The notes under the pieces were generated by a model, which ran no database searches, was not told the DNA's origin, and was given only the letters and a program-made list of their open reading frames with translations. 64,000 nucleotides of DNA from Isoetes taiwanensis (lineage: Eukaryota; Streptophyta; Lycopodiopsida; Isoetales; Isoetaceae): NCBI GenBank assembly GCA_021234155.1, contig JAJEKV010000021.1, positions 14,197,760 to 14,261,759 on the forward strand, written 5' to 3'. Made by a program: the position numbers and the translations under genes. Of the stretch, positions 20,741 through 31,294 are shown in pieces (position 1 is the first letter of the stretch; the number at the start of each line of letters is the position of its first letter).

Positions 20741-21727
20741 TATCAGTCATATGCTTCATTAGCGTTTTAGCACATTTTCATCAGCATTCTCCTCATTTTT
20801 TTCATAACTTTGGTGTTACGCAAGGCTATTTGCATTTTATCTGGATGATTTCTTTATAATGACATTTAGCTTTAACAGGGCATACATTCATAAAGGGACA
20901 AAGGATGTATATCAAAGAAAAATTTCTGTATTCAAATATAATCATAGCTACATGTCAAGAATTGACAATCTTTAAGATCATGGGCAATGGACTCCAACAA
21001 ACTGCATCATCATGAAAGAAAAGGAAATCCAAAGTCTTCAAAGAACGCTTCAACTGCAGTCTTCAAGTAATAGCTTTTTTAGTCCTCTCCACTAGTGTCC
21101 TAAACCACTGCAAAAGGCACATCACAATGTTATTGATGCATAAAGAATAATATACATTACAATTTTATCCTTGAACTTGACAGTCTATCTATATAATCTT
21201 GAACCTCAATAATCTTCAACGACGGAACAATTTCCCACTTGCAATGGAAGTTCAACCTAGTCTTTATTTTAGCCCTCTAGCTAGAAATGATATCATCAAG
21301 CTAGAAATGATATCATCATGAACTAATGACCATGAGAAGAAACAGGTAATATTAAAGCTTTCTATGATCATAAAGATAAAGTTTGGCTAACAACACAAAA
21401 TGCATACTATCATGCACTTGCCAGGAAGGGAGGAGTCTACGTCTTAAATCTGTGTAACATTATGTAGCACCACACCAAATGGGACAACTCCAAGGATTTG
21501 CCTTGGTTTGTTGAATGGTTATACTAACACAAAGTAACAAGCAACAAATTAGTAGACAATATTACTTACTTATAGATGTTGATTCGGTAGTACGAGGAGT
21601 ATCTGTACTAGAAACTTCACAAATTCATTTGCTGCATCATTAACCCTAAAAGGTAACAAACATTAGTACCTAGAAAGTCACAATTTTATTCAAAGACAGA
21701 GCAGCACTCAAAGGAAAGAGATATTAT
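20741..21727. other. Noncoding DNA inside the CACTA element
   Basis: The stretch is AT-rich with no convincing frame. It lies on the 3' side of the PA200-like exons on the minus strand and may include captured intron sequence. A 20-bp direct repeat (ctagaaatgatatcatcaag) is seen near 21280-21318. Confidence 0.4.
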
Positions 21728-23073
21728 TTCTTTGAGAAGCCCCTTATGAACAACAAGTGCATCTCCTCCACAAACTGCTCTTGCAAGAACTTTCAAATGG
21801 TATGCGATTGTTCTTTGCTGTGATATAGCCAAGGTCTGCCAAACATTTCATGACATATTTAACAGTAAAAGGTTGATCAATTTTTCTAAAAAACGTGCTC
21901 TAAATTATTGGAGTAAGAAAGGTAACCGAAACCAACCGTTGATACATTTTATTCGCACAATATTGTCGCCATATTTGGTTCCTGACACTTTGAGAAGAGA
22001 TAAATGAAGATTCTTTATAATAGACTTCAAGAGCAATTCAAGACCTACGTCCGGGTTTGAAGTAACAGCAGCATAAGAAAGTGTACCAATATGATCAACC
22101 ACCCCAGGGCAGATATTTCCAGGGACAAACTTCTCCACCATATCTAGTGCCTGTTTAATGTTATGAGAAATTAGAGTATGCAGCCAGTTATACTTCAAGG
22201 AAAATAAGATATAAGCCTAAGCTTAGAGCCACATTTATGCCCCACAAACAAGCCAGAATGTCAGTAAAATGTGCCTACCTAATGCATCTAAGAAATACAA
22301 AAGATAACTGTGAAATAAAAGGATTATTATATGCCCTTGTCTGGGCAAGTTAAGATAAACATATGATTCCTAGCCAATGAAGCATAATGTGCCAAAACAA
22401 TACACCATTTCATAAAAAGGCGCACTCATCCTCTGAAATAATAGCCCAAGCAAGAAGCTATAATGAGAGTCACTTTTCATAAAAAAAATCTGCCTTCTAA
22501 GTCTCCGTCATCTTTAAGACAATCGCTGCTGCCAATGTGTCAGTGATCAGTAGAGAGCTGCTTTGAAATATTGTAACTTACAGATTCTGCCTTGTTTCTT
22601 GTTTTGAGACTTAATATGCACATGAGATAGCCATTTATATTTCTTATTATAGGTTGCTCATTGCATTCTGTACTACTTAGAACTCTCAAAAGGCTATCAT
22701 AGATATTAAAACTTATGTTATGATGACTCCGGCAACTACAGAAGGTAGATCAATTTATTTAACTTTAAAAAGACATGTTTTCTTGAAGAAACGAGAGGGT
22801 AAACTATCCCATGGGGTCAATCAAATATCATTTTGTCAAAGTGGTGACTTTTCTGCAAGCCGTTGCTGCCATAGAAATATGGGTGGATCAACCTTAGAAT
22901 GACAAACATAAGCTTTAACAGTTACATGCGAAATAAACGAAGATAAAAGGTACTAACATAGGTGATCCTAAGCTTGCGAGCAGAACAAATAGATGATCAA
23001 GCAACTCCTTAATCCATTGCTTCCAATCAACAGAAAATATTGCAACGCCATCATCATTGCTATAAGAACAGAC
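21728..23073 (-). pseudogene. Captured exons of proteasome activator PA200 (PSME4-like)
   Basis: Three minus-strand exons in correct order fit PA200, the BLM10-type HEAT-repeat protein that caps the 20S proteasome. Exon 1 (23073-22954, after GCAG) reads VDWKQWIKELLDHLFVLLAS. Exon 2 (22150 to about 21950, after ACAG) reads ALDMVEKFVPGNICPGVVDH, then IGTLSYAAVTSNPDVGLELL. Exon 3 (about 21817-21728) reads TIAYHLKVLARAVCGGDALV, then VHKGLLKE. Reading frames are open in each exon. Only a small internal piece of a protein that is about 1,800 residues in plants is present, and it lies inside the CACTA element, so this is a captured fragment, not a working gene. The family call is from memory of the motif pattern. 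Confidence 0.65.
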
Positions 23074-25397
23074 CTGCTTGCACATAGACAACATAAAGTG
23101 TCATCTTATCATATACTACAGTCATGAGATATTACACATCCATAATCCGCAGACTCATCATTGCATGAAGATCATAAAAAGAATAAACATAAAGTTCGAG
23201 ATTCTTACATTTGTAAGACAACAGTGTAAAGTTGTAAAGTTGCCAATGTCTTAGGCGGTGAATAAATTGCTCACTTGGTTAAAAGTTTATAATTTGAAGG
23301 AGTAGAATAGAATAGAATAGAATAGTTTTCCAACCACCTACAAACATAAATCCATATTAGATCATATGAATACAAAGTAAAAGAGATATCTGGTTGCTAC
23401 TGTGACAGTTCAGAGGCATCTCTTTATGACCTATTTTGTAAACACAATCCATTCAATGGCATGGTTGTATGAGGCAAGAATCTATTCACACTGTTCTCAA
23501 TAGGGAACAAAGGTCTCCGGGCCTAGGTTTGTCATATCCAAAGTGCTAACCTGGTCTTCTTAGAATAATAAATCACAGTTTACCTCTTAGCAGACCCCAC
23601 CATCGCTGGCTGCTCCCAACAGATCCGGAACTAATATTAAATCCCTTATTACCTAATCAAAAGCAACCAGGTACAGATAAATAATCCAACTAAATATCTC
23701 AGGTCATTGAAAATCTGAACATGACATAGATTGCTTCTCATGCAAGAAAGCCCAAAATATCATCAAAAATTTACCTTTGAATGCAGAGGCATGTGCTATA
23801 GCCAAAACTATAGGTACGGCAAAGATCCGGCATTGTGCCCTTTGTGTAGCTGATTGCCTTCCTCAAATCCTTGCCCAGCCGGATCCTGGCTTCAGATCAG
23901 GCCGCCATCAGCAGGTGCGGACTATTTTAGCAGATCTGGATGTAGAAACTGACCAGATTAGCCCAGAATGAGCTTGTCCGGTATAAATCCGGCATAGACC
24001 CTCTTTTGGGATCGATTGACCATTTCACATACTTGACCTATTTAGCATGTGCACGACCATTGGTGCCACAGGTTATTCCAAGTCACTATTTTTTCAAATC
24101 GGCAAGGCCCGCCCAGCATCTTCGACCACAGCCCAAAGGTCATAGCCAAAACCTATACATTTCATTATCTTTTATTGTATTCTCGTCTATAAGGTCATTG
24201 ATCTTTTCTATGTTAATCCTTGTGTGTGGCCCATGACATCCAAGCTGCAATTTTCCTGGAAGATTAATAACCTTCTGGAAAACTTCTTGAGGAAAAGTCA
24301 TAAAAGGGAATTTCGGTTCCCCACTCGGTTAATGGGAACGTCAAAACCGTTGTAATTTTCTGAAACTTCTAGTGAAACTTCACTATGACAATTCTCAATG
24401 CATTTCTAAGGCATAGAATTCTAACCTTCACATTAGAGCATTTTTCCTTTACATAGATTATTCCATCATTTTTCAACCTAGTCAAACTACGCCCGCAAGT
24501 ATTGTGTTGCCACAATGGCACGGATGTAAATTCCCAATGCTTTTCAAAGGCATAGAATGGAAGCCTTCACATTGGAGCACATGTCATTACCAGAATATTA
24601 AAGTAAATTAAATGGGGAGCTTCTTCCCATTCTAGGTCATGAGGGAACAACCCTCAGGCTTCCGACTTACTAAACTTTCTAACTTTTATTATTGGTCGTG
24701 AAAATTTTAAAGGTCTAATTATACATCAGTATTTATTTTCATGCTACACTTGCACCCACCTGCTATAAGTTCAGTTGGGGAGCTTCCCACCATTCTAGGC
24801 CATGAAGGAACAACTTCTTGGCCATGGGTCTAAGAATGGGGCATAATTGATGCCTTAATATCCATGCGGGCCATATGATGAACATTCTTTGACGAAAAAT
24901 CTATATAGTATAATATTGACGTGTAAATAAACTTAATGAAGTGGTCTTTGTGATGCTTCATAGAACCTTTGTTTCCTCATTGCGTGAGTACCAATATTTG
25001 CAATAAGGACTAATGCACCTCAAACCTCCAAAAATTCACAATATATAAAGCTAAATAAATGAAATAACTAAATCACATACCTTCGTTTTCATGTCCAAGT
25101 CACTTAGTTGAAAGGCAATACAGCAATGTTGACCCGCTTGGCAATCTTCCACGTGGCAAACTCAGTGCATCACACTTTGGTGTGAAGTTCAATTCTGAGT
25201 TTTTTGAAGGTCGATAAACATGGCCATGCAAGCCCTTGATTGCCATTATAATTATATATATGGCATGACTTATGCTTCAGGGCGCCACCGCCTAGCCTAA
25301 GGGGCGCCATCGCCTAACCTAAGGTAGCCGGAATAATCAGCCCCTCGGGGGTGCAGCATCAACCAGGCGAGTTCTGACCAATCGGGGCTTAGTGGCT
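23074..25397. other. Noncoding interior of the CACTA element
   Basis: More than 2 kb without a supported gene. There is a short microsatellite (agaat)n near 23305-23325. Around 24360-24600 the words cattctaaggcatagaat and caaaggcatagaatggaagc are near-repeats, and cttcccattctaggtcatga near 24627 recurs as cccaccattctaggccatga near 24785. Parts may be captured intron or intergenic DNA. Confidence 0.4.
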
Positions 25398-25737
25398 TCA
25401 GAACGGTTTGGGCACTGTTAGGTTCCTGGCCACAGATGATATCAAGGTTCTTCCGCCTTTAAAGATTGCAGAAGCAGAGGAGAAGACGGCAGGTAGGAAA
25501 TTATTAACCGATTCTGCAAAAGAAAAGCCTGTTATAGGAGAGGTACTCGCTGTTGGACCTGGGGGTATTGGAGCAAATAGCAATCGGAGGCCTCTTCATG
25601 CTGCAGGAAACATGGTTCAATACTTCAAGTATGCCAGCAATGATTTTCATGGATCTAGCATAGCTCAAAGGGTCGGCAAGGCCTCTCGCCATCAAGGTTT
25701 ACAGGTGAATTTGAATTCTGATTTATGTTCGATTTGA
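25398..25737 (+). pseudogene. Fragment of chloroplast co-chaperonin CPN20 (Cpn10-like domain)
   Basis: The frame reads GTVRFLATDDIKVLPPLKIA, then EAEEKTAGRKLLTDSAKEKP, then VIGEVLAVGPGGIG, then MVQYFKYASNDFHGSS. This matches the second GroES-like domain of plant CPN20, which has TDDIKDLKPLNDRVLIKVAE, EEKTAGGLLLT, KEKPSIGTVIAVGPG and VLYSKYAGNDFKG. CPN20 works with chloroplast Cpn60 in folding. The stretch NDRVLIKV is shortened to a few residues, the mobile-loop Gly pair is changed (GGLLL to GRKLL), and the end runs out of homology, so it is a damaged partial copy carried by the CACTA element. Confidence 0.85.
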
Positions 25738-27206
25738 TGCTCTAGCTGCAATCGGTCCAGCCTCACCCAAGTCCCAGTTCCCGTAGAAGCTCATCATTCA
25801 GATCTAGCCTTGATTGGCTCTAGTACGATTTTTCCTGCAACAACCCCTTTTCTTAAGCATCAACCATCTGCCACCAATCCTGGTGTCCCAATTTTCTCTG
25901 CACTCGTGCATCTCACCTCTGCACATCATGAGCCACAGGACACCTAATAATCAGCGTTTTGGAGTGCGAATGGCTAGGGCAAAACCACGGCCAATAGAGC
26001 AGCCCTTGCTCCCACAGCCTCCGCCACACTCTCCGAGCTCCCGATCTCGGGCCCAGCTTCATGGCCCGATACCAACTGCTCCAATCAGTTTGCCTTCCTC
26101 TCTATTTGGGCCCCAGCAGCCTCTTAGGATTGGATTCAATAGCACCCTCGCTTTGCAAGCTCACTGTTTTCCGCCTCCACTTCGGAATCATCTCTATGCC
26201 ATTTATTCTGAGGGAGGAAATGTGGCCACATCTCTCACTATTTCTGTGGAGCGTTGGACACAGTTATTGTAGTTGTTGAAGGAATTCGTGCCACATTCAG
26301 CAAATCAGGGTGGTGAGAATGCAGATGCTTTACATGCTCCGTGATGGACATCCGACCTCGAGGTCGCTCGCCGCGGAAGGGTATCAACAAATCTCTACAC
26401 AGATTGAGGCAACGCACCATGTGGATGCGTAGATTCAATCGAGGCCGCACATTGTGTAGATGCGAGATTCGACCGAGGCCGAGTGCATCGCGGTTGATGC
26501 AGGATTCAGTCTCACAACCGAATTTGCCACCACAATGTGGTTCCCGCCTAGCTCCCGTGACGCCTTCATCACGGGATGCCTCTATGACTGATATAATCAC
26601 CCCTTAATTTGCGTGATTATAGGGGGTTAGAGAGACGCGCATGACGCATGATTTATTTAGAGGTAGCAACGAAATTTTGTAACGGAGACAATGCACGCCT
26701 CGCCATCGAATTGTGAGTGCTGCTCGGGTGGGGGCAACGCGTCCTAATCGGCCTCGTCACCTTCTCGTTCGCTTCCAGGATGCGTTAAGTCGGCTCCATA
26801 TTCTTCTGCATGGCAACCACCTAAAGGGGACTGCATTCTCGGTACAGGAGGATCTTTCTCCAATACAGTTGTGCAAGCGCAGGGACGAACTCTGTAGAGT
26901 ATGGGAAGCGCGCCAGCATAAGAAATGGGCAGTTTATCGAGGAGGAGCGGCGATTATTCTAGACCACTGGCCTTCCAACCCGTGGATAGGTTATGTCTAG
27001 AATATTTCAATGAGCATGTTCATCCTGTTTGTACTGGGGCTTTTTGCCCTCATGTTTTCTTTGGGCCTTGGCCCTTTGTTTTCTGTGACTTTGTCGTTGA
27101 GTTTTGTTTTGGCTTTTGCCTTCTTTGCTCCGGCTGATTTGGGCTTCACTGCCCCCTCTTCTTGTATGGGTCCCATAACCCTATTGGGTTTCCGCGGACG
27201 ATAAAA
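25738..27206 (+). pseudogene. LINE ORF1 relic (L1-type) within the CACTA element
   Basis: A Pro-rich N-terminal part (25930-26270) leads to a helical part and then, at 26790-26990, LKGTAFSVQEDLSPIQLCKR followed by KKWAVYRGGAAIILD. This pattern of KGT-x-(Y/F)-x-V-x-ED and an (R/Y)(R/G)G-x-x-x-I-x-x-D end is the C-terminal RNA-binding domain of L1 ORF1-like proteins. Downstream is a Phe/Leu-rich region and a tail at 27205-27237 of repeated ttatct units, as seen at the 3' ends of some plant LINEs. Frames are interrupted, and no reverse transcriptase follows, so it is a truncated insertion. Confidence 0.55.
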
Positions 27207-27237
27207 ATTTATCTTTATCTTTATCTTTATCTTTCCA
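27205..27237 (+). repeat. (TTATCT)n tail
   Basis: Five units of a hexanucleotide follow the LINE-like ORF1 relic. This is probably the 3' tail of that insertion. Confidence 0.75.
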
Positions 27238-27429
27238 AAGACAAGACGACATTGTACAATTTACCTCGTCTAACTATTCGACTGTTTGATATAGATTGTA
27301 AAACGTTTCATATCTACATGCATATGAGCATTCTTGTTCCTTTAGTATGTATGAAGTCATGCAACTCCTAGAAATAAGTGTGGAAAACTGTAATATTGAC
27401 CTAAAGCTAACAAATGCCATGTCAGATAT

Positions 27430-27788
27430 TCTGACGAATATTTTGATGAATATACTGATGAAAAAAATCGTCAGAACATTCATCAGAATTTTCTTCAGAT
27501 TAATCGTCAGAAGTATTCGTCACATTATTCGTCAGACTTTGCGTCAGAGTAATCGTCAGAAATATTCGTCAGCTTTTTTGTCAGATTTTGCGTCACAATT
27601 TTCGTCAGTTTTTTCGTCAGATTGTACGTTATTTTTTACGTCAGAATTTTCGTTAGAAAATTTATGCGTCAGATTTTTCGTCAGAAATTTTCGTCAATCG
27701 TCAGAAAGTTCGTCAGACGCTCACTGAAAAAACCCATAAAAATTTTCTGACGCATTTTCTGACGCAGAACAGGCATTCTCTTGTAGTG
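27430..27788. repeat. CACTA right terminal and subterminal repeats
   Basis: About 18 copies of the cgtcag-containing motif lead to the terminal repeat ending tctcttgtagtg. The motif is the same as at the left end, in mirrored order. Confidence 0.85.
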
Positions 27789-27791
27789 CAT

Positions 27792-29166
27792 AGGCTGAGG
27801 AGGTGGCCAGTAGCGCATCAAGGTGGTGCTGGGGCTAGCAGAGAGGGCGGCTCGAGTTGCTGCCTCCGGTGGTAAGCAAGTGGCCAAGGGTGCCGCCACA
27901 AGGAGTCGCATACTAGCGCAGCCCGCCACGTCCCCCAATGCCACTATAGCTAGATCTCGTTGGACCAAAGTGATAGTGGTGGCATGGTAATCAATCTTCT
28001 TATGGCCCGCCAAGGTGGATAACGCACGGAGCGCCCACCAAGATGCTTCAGAAGAAGGCCTCAAGTTCTTGGAGAAGAACAAGACCTCACCTTGCCGGAA
28101 GGCTGAAAGGAAGAATCGGGTCAAATGGTTGTCCATTGCCCTAATTTGGGGATCCCTGGAGGTCTCTGCTTCCTTTTCCAAGTTAACAGGGATCTTCTCC
28201 TGCTCTGCTTCTTCTTTGTCGTCCCTAAGGCTCATCTTGGTGTCCCAAAGCTCTTCCTCCTCTTGATCCACCCCTCCCATCGTGATCTGTAATGGCTGAA
28301 TTGCAGGAGGAGGGCGCATGTGAGCCGCAAACTGCTCCTCTGGAGGCTGGGGTGCATCAGTCAATAGGAACTTCCGAAGAGACAAAAGGGTCTCAACGGG
28401 TTCTAGCTCTTCTGGCCGAAATACTAACAAGTTATCGACTTGTGGCGGATGCACAACAGGCGTCGTAAAGTCGAGGAAGTCATCCTGGCAGTACTCGGCA
28501 AGGTCGTAGAGGACCCCTATCTTTCAGCGGCCCCGCATATCAGCAATGACGCGGTAAGCCCACATAATGTCCTCGAGAATCAGATACTCTTGGTTGTTCA
28601 AGAGTACCGTAGGGAGGAGGTTTAGCCCTTACGAGCTTGAGGGCTTTATCTCGACCTGCCGGTGCTTCGAAGGCTAACTCCTTCCACCGTACAAAGTCCT
28701 GCTCGTCGACGACTTCATCGTCTTCTGGGTCAGGAGGTACTGGTGTAGGAGACTGCTCGGCAGCTATCTGCTCATCTTCAATATACTGGTCCATGATGAT
28801 GGCCAGTGCAAATCGGGCCTCAAAACAGACTTCCCGATCTATGATAACAATGGGGAGGTCGGTTCCTCTTCTCCTTATGCCCTTGATGACATTCCGGACA
28901 TGATCATCACCTCTTAACATCTCGAGCAAGGTGTGGAAGTCGAGGTAAAACTGTGAGTCGTCTTCATTGTAGACACAAGCAGGCACGATCTCCTCACAGT
29001 AGAATTGAAGGAAGGCGGCGTAGTCGGGGTGCCGCAGATGAGGATGAAGAAGATCAAAGGGAACCGTGGGGTCCCCGTGTTCGCCATCCAGGTACCACTG
29101 CTCTAGAGTTGGGCGAGCCACGAGGGAGAAGGCGTAAGAAAGGAGGAGACAAACTCTTAAAAGCAA
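27792..29166 (-). pseudogene. Element A accessory protein with a C-terminal histone fold (H2A-like pattern)
   Basis: Two minus-strand frames (29166-28540, then 28454-27792) form one protein. The N-terminal domain reads RPTLEQWYLDGEHGDP, then HPDYAAFLQFYCEEIVPACV, then TDLPIVIIDREVCFEARFAL. It continues as EYLILEDIMWAYRVIADMRG, a stop codon, and GVLYDLAEYCQDDFLDF. The C-terminal part (about residues 105-175 of the second frame) aligns with a histone fold: LTRFFLSAFRQGEVLFF and ALRALSTLAGHKKIDYHATT, then ITLVQRDLAIVALGD. This parallels H2A (IARFLKAGKYAERV, LAAEVLELAGNAARDN, TRIVPRHIQLAVRND). It is homologous in order and motifs to the element T protein at 13420-14781. One frameshift and one stop near 28525-28590 break it, and the CACTA element cuts the last codons. 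The specific H2A assignment is uncertain. Confidence 0.5.
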
Positions 29167-29388
29167 AAACGAAAATGAAACCCTAATGGGCTAAAAGTGA
29201 CTTTATACTTTTCGGCACGCTTTCCTAGGTTAGAAAGAAAAAAAGAAATTTATTATTTACTTAATAATTTAGACTTAAATATACACCAAGTGGCGGAAAG
29301 AGACACTTTTAAATTTACAGCTTCAAAAAAATATTTTACATAGATAGATCCACAAAATTTTTACAACAAAACAAAGAAGTTCCCATAG
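29167..29388 (-). other. AT-rich spacer between two accessory genes of element A
   Basis: A 220-bp noncoding stretch separates the end of the H3 gene from the next accessory ORF. It could hold a promoter or polyadenylation signal, but no decisive motif is seen. Confidence 0.5.
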
Positions 29389-30667
29389 TCACCGAAACTC
29401 CCCTCGGATCCTTCTTGCGAGCTGGATATCCTTGGGCATTATGGTAACCCTCTTTGCATGGATGGAGCACAGGTTGGCGTCACTCAAAATCTCAATGAGG
29501 TAGGCCTCGGCAGCTTCCTGGAGTGCGAGTATAGCAAAAGCCTGAAACCTCAGGTCGGTCTTGAATTCTTGGGCAATTTCCCGAACAAGCCGCTGAAAAG
29601 GTAGGCGGCAAATCAATGGCTCAGTAGTCTTCTGATACTTACGTATCTCGCGAAGAGCTATTGTGCCCGGTCGAAATCTATGGGGCTTCCTCGGCTTGAC
29701 GGTCGCCTTAAGCAATGGTATTGACTTTCTGCCAAACGTCGGATGTTTCGCCCCCTGAACAATCTGCTCCCGTCGCTGAGCCGATGTTTTCTTTCCAATT
29801 TGGGCATCCTTCTGCAGTCGGGTCTTGTAACCGACGCCTCCCTGTGTGGGCTTTGTATGCTTCCTCTTCCGGTTACCCCACCTTTCCTCCTTATCCGGAA
29901 CAACACCATTCTGACCTCCGTCCTGATCCACATGTTGATCTACATTTTGATCAACATTCTGATCCCCGCCCTGCTGTGTTTGGGCATCCTCCTCTGCTTT
30001 ACGGATCCTCTCTCGCTCAGCATCCCGGGCTTCCTTGTCCTGGCGCACTTGTATTCGCCTGGGCCGGGTGAGCTCGCATGTCAGCTTGCACAAGGTCCAT
30101 GCGGTCCTGGGTGAAGCTAGGTGGAACATTTTCGAAAATAAAGCTATATAGTTCTTCATTCCAAAAGAAAGAGGGAAGATTGTAATGGTCCCTGTACATA
30201 AGCACATGGCCTTTACCAAGGTAATAAAAACGGCTAACCCGCTCCTCTGGTAAGCCATTAGCTATTTGCTGGAGGTCCTCTACCCTAGCAAGGTGCAAAA
30301 TTCTTTGGGCCTCAGTCCGAATAAGCTCTACGGGATCCTCCTCTTGGCTTGCTAGCGGGTAAAACTTAACAATGGCCCAAGCTTGATCAGGCTGCGCTAC
30401 AAGAGTGTAAGGTTGGTCTGCAGCATTTAGCTTCATGAGGAAGCGCTCATTGAAATGGAAGATTGGGTAGGGGATTCTACGGCCCTCAGTAAAATGGGTT
30501 ACAAACAGGTCTAGAACAGTATCGACCGTAAAGCTGTCATCTGAGAGATGGTCTACTAGTGCACTAAACAGCTGGTAGACATTCATCTTCCTTAGGTCTA
30601 CTGTAAGCTTGAAGCGCGGCATCATGGCACTAGCGATCGATAACAAGAGAAGAAGTAGGGCACTCAA
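29389..30667 (-). pseudogene. Histone H3 carried by element A, fused to an unknown N-terminal domain
   Basis: The minus-strand frame 30258-29389 ends in an almost complete H3 core: [20 protein letters not shown], then [19 protein letters not shown], then [20 protein letters not shown], then [20 protein letters not shown] and a GEFR end (core at about 29690-29392). Core length is canonical, with no loop-1 insertion as in CenH3. The usual ARTKQTARKS tail is absent; instead there is a long basic region ([14 protein letters not shown], then [17 protein letters not shown]) preceded by a VDQN repeat and a charged helix. Upstream in another frame (30667-30017) lies MPRFKLTVDLRKMNVYQLFS, then [19 protein letters not shown], probably the N-terminal domain of the same protein separated by one frameshift near 30065. 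The gene lies between the primer site and gag in the sense orientation. Its role could be to act on nucleosomes at insertion sites or on packaged cDNA, which is inference. Confidence 0.9.
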
Positions 30668-31280
30668 GCTTAGATAGATGGCGTTGGATACTAGGCAAAG
30701 GCGCTAGGTGGTTAGGGCAGTTGCAAGGTAGCAATGGAGGTCAGCTGTGGCGGAAGAAGAGCTCAAGTCCGGCGGCTATGGCGGCAAGAAGGCATCCAAA
30801 GTAACACACTTTTCAAAAAGTAACACAAAAACTTTTAACTTTTTGTGAAAGTTTTCAAAATAAAAAAAAAACGGACGCGTATTTTTATACGCGGAACGGT
30901 ATGGGGCGCTGCTAGCGTTATACGCCCTTATTTTCCGAGAAAAACACTCAATCCGACAACAGCGCCCCTTTGACTTTTTCGCCTTGCTGTCGCCATTTTG
31001 ACCTCGGGTAACATGCCCTCCTAGGGTATTTGGGAGATGCTCGATCCATTGGAACCATTTTCGCCTTCATCCGAGCTACCTACAAAAAGTTATGACCTTC
31101 CGAATCTTGGGTCCTCCAGTCGCCCTAAACTTCTTAAAAACTTACAATCTATTACATCAACCTAGCACAAAACCAAACATCAAAGAGCTAAACAATCACA
31201 CTAGCTTAAACTCCCACCTAACTACCGAACTAGCGAGTTAGGGTTTGGTCAGTGCTATGATTTCGGGCAACCGAAATCAC
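30668..31280 (-). other. 5' leader of element A
   Basis: The 600-bp stretch between the primer site and the first accessory ORF has no convincing gene. It is the expected untranslated leader of the retroelement RNA. Confidence 0.65.
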
Positions 31281-31293
31281 GGCTCTGATACCA
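31281..31293 (-). promoter_or_regulatory. Primer binding site, initiator tRNA-Met
   Basis: One base after the LTR end the minus strand reads TGGTATCAGAGCC, the classic plant sequence complementary to the 3' end of initiator tRNA-Met, used to prime minus-strand cDNA synthesis. It fixes the orientation and 5' end of element A. Confidence 0.93.
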
Positions 31294-31294
31294 C

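Larger units (their letters stand above)
20413..27788. mobile_element. CACTA (CMC/EnSpm) element, nonautonomous, with captured host gene fragments
   Basis: The left end reads CACTACAACAGAAAACCTG and the right end, reversed, CACTACAAGAGAATGCCTG; the inverted match extends for about 40 bp. The flanking cat at 20410-20412 and 27789-27791 is the expected 3-bp target duplication. Subterminal regions are packed with cgtcagatttttcgtcag motifs. No transposase frame was found. The interior holds exons resembling PA200, a CPN20 fragment and a LINE ORF1 relic, so it looks like a gene-capturing nonautonomous copy. It interrupts an accessory ORF of element A (after PPPQPM on the minus strand). Confidence 0.93.

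Noticed and set aside
21728-25737. Functional PA200 and CPN20 host genes
   Set aside because: Only small parts of both proteins are present, on opposite strands, within the borders of one CACTA element.
29389-30258. CenH3 (centromeric histone) instead of an ordinary H3 core
   Set aside because: Loop 1 has canonical length and the core is close to replicative H3. Only the tail is unusual, which alone does not define CenH3.
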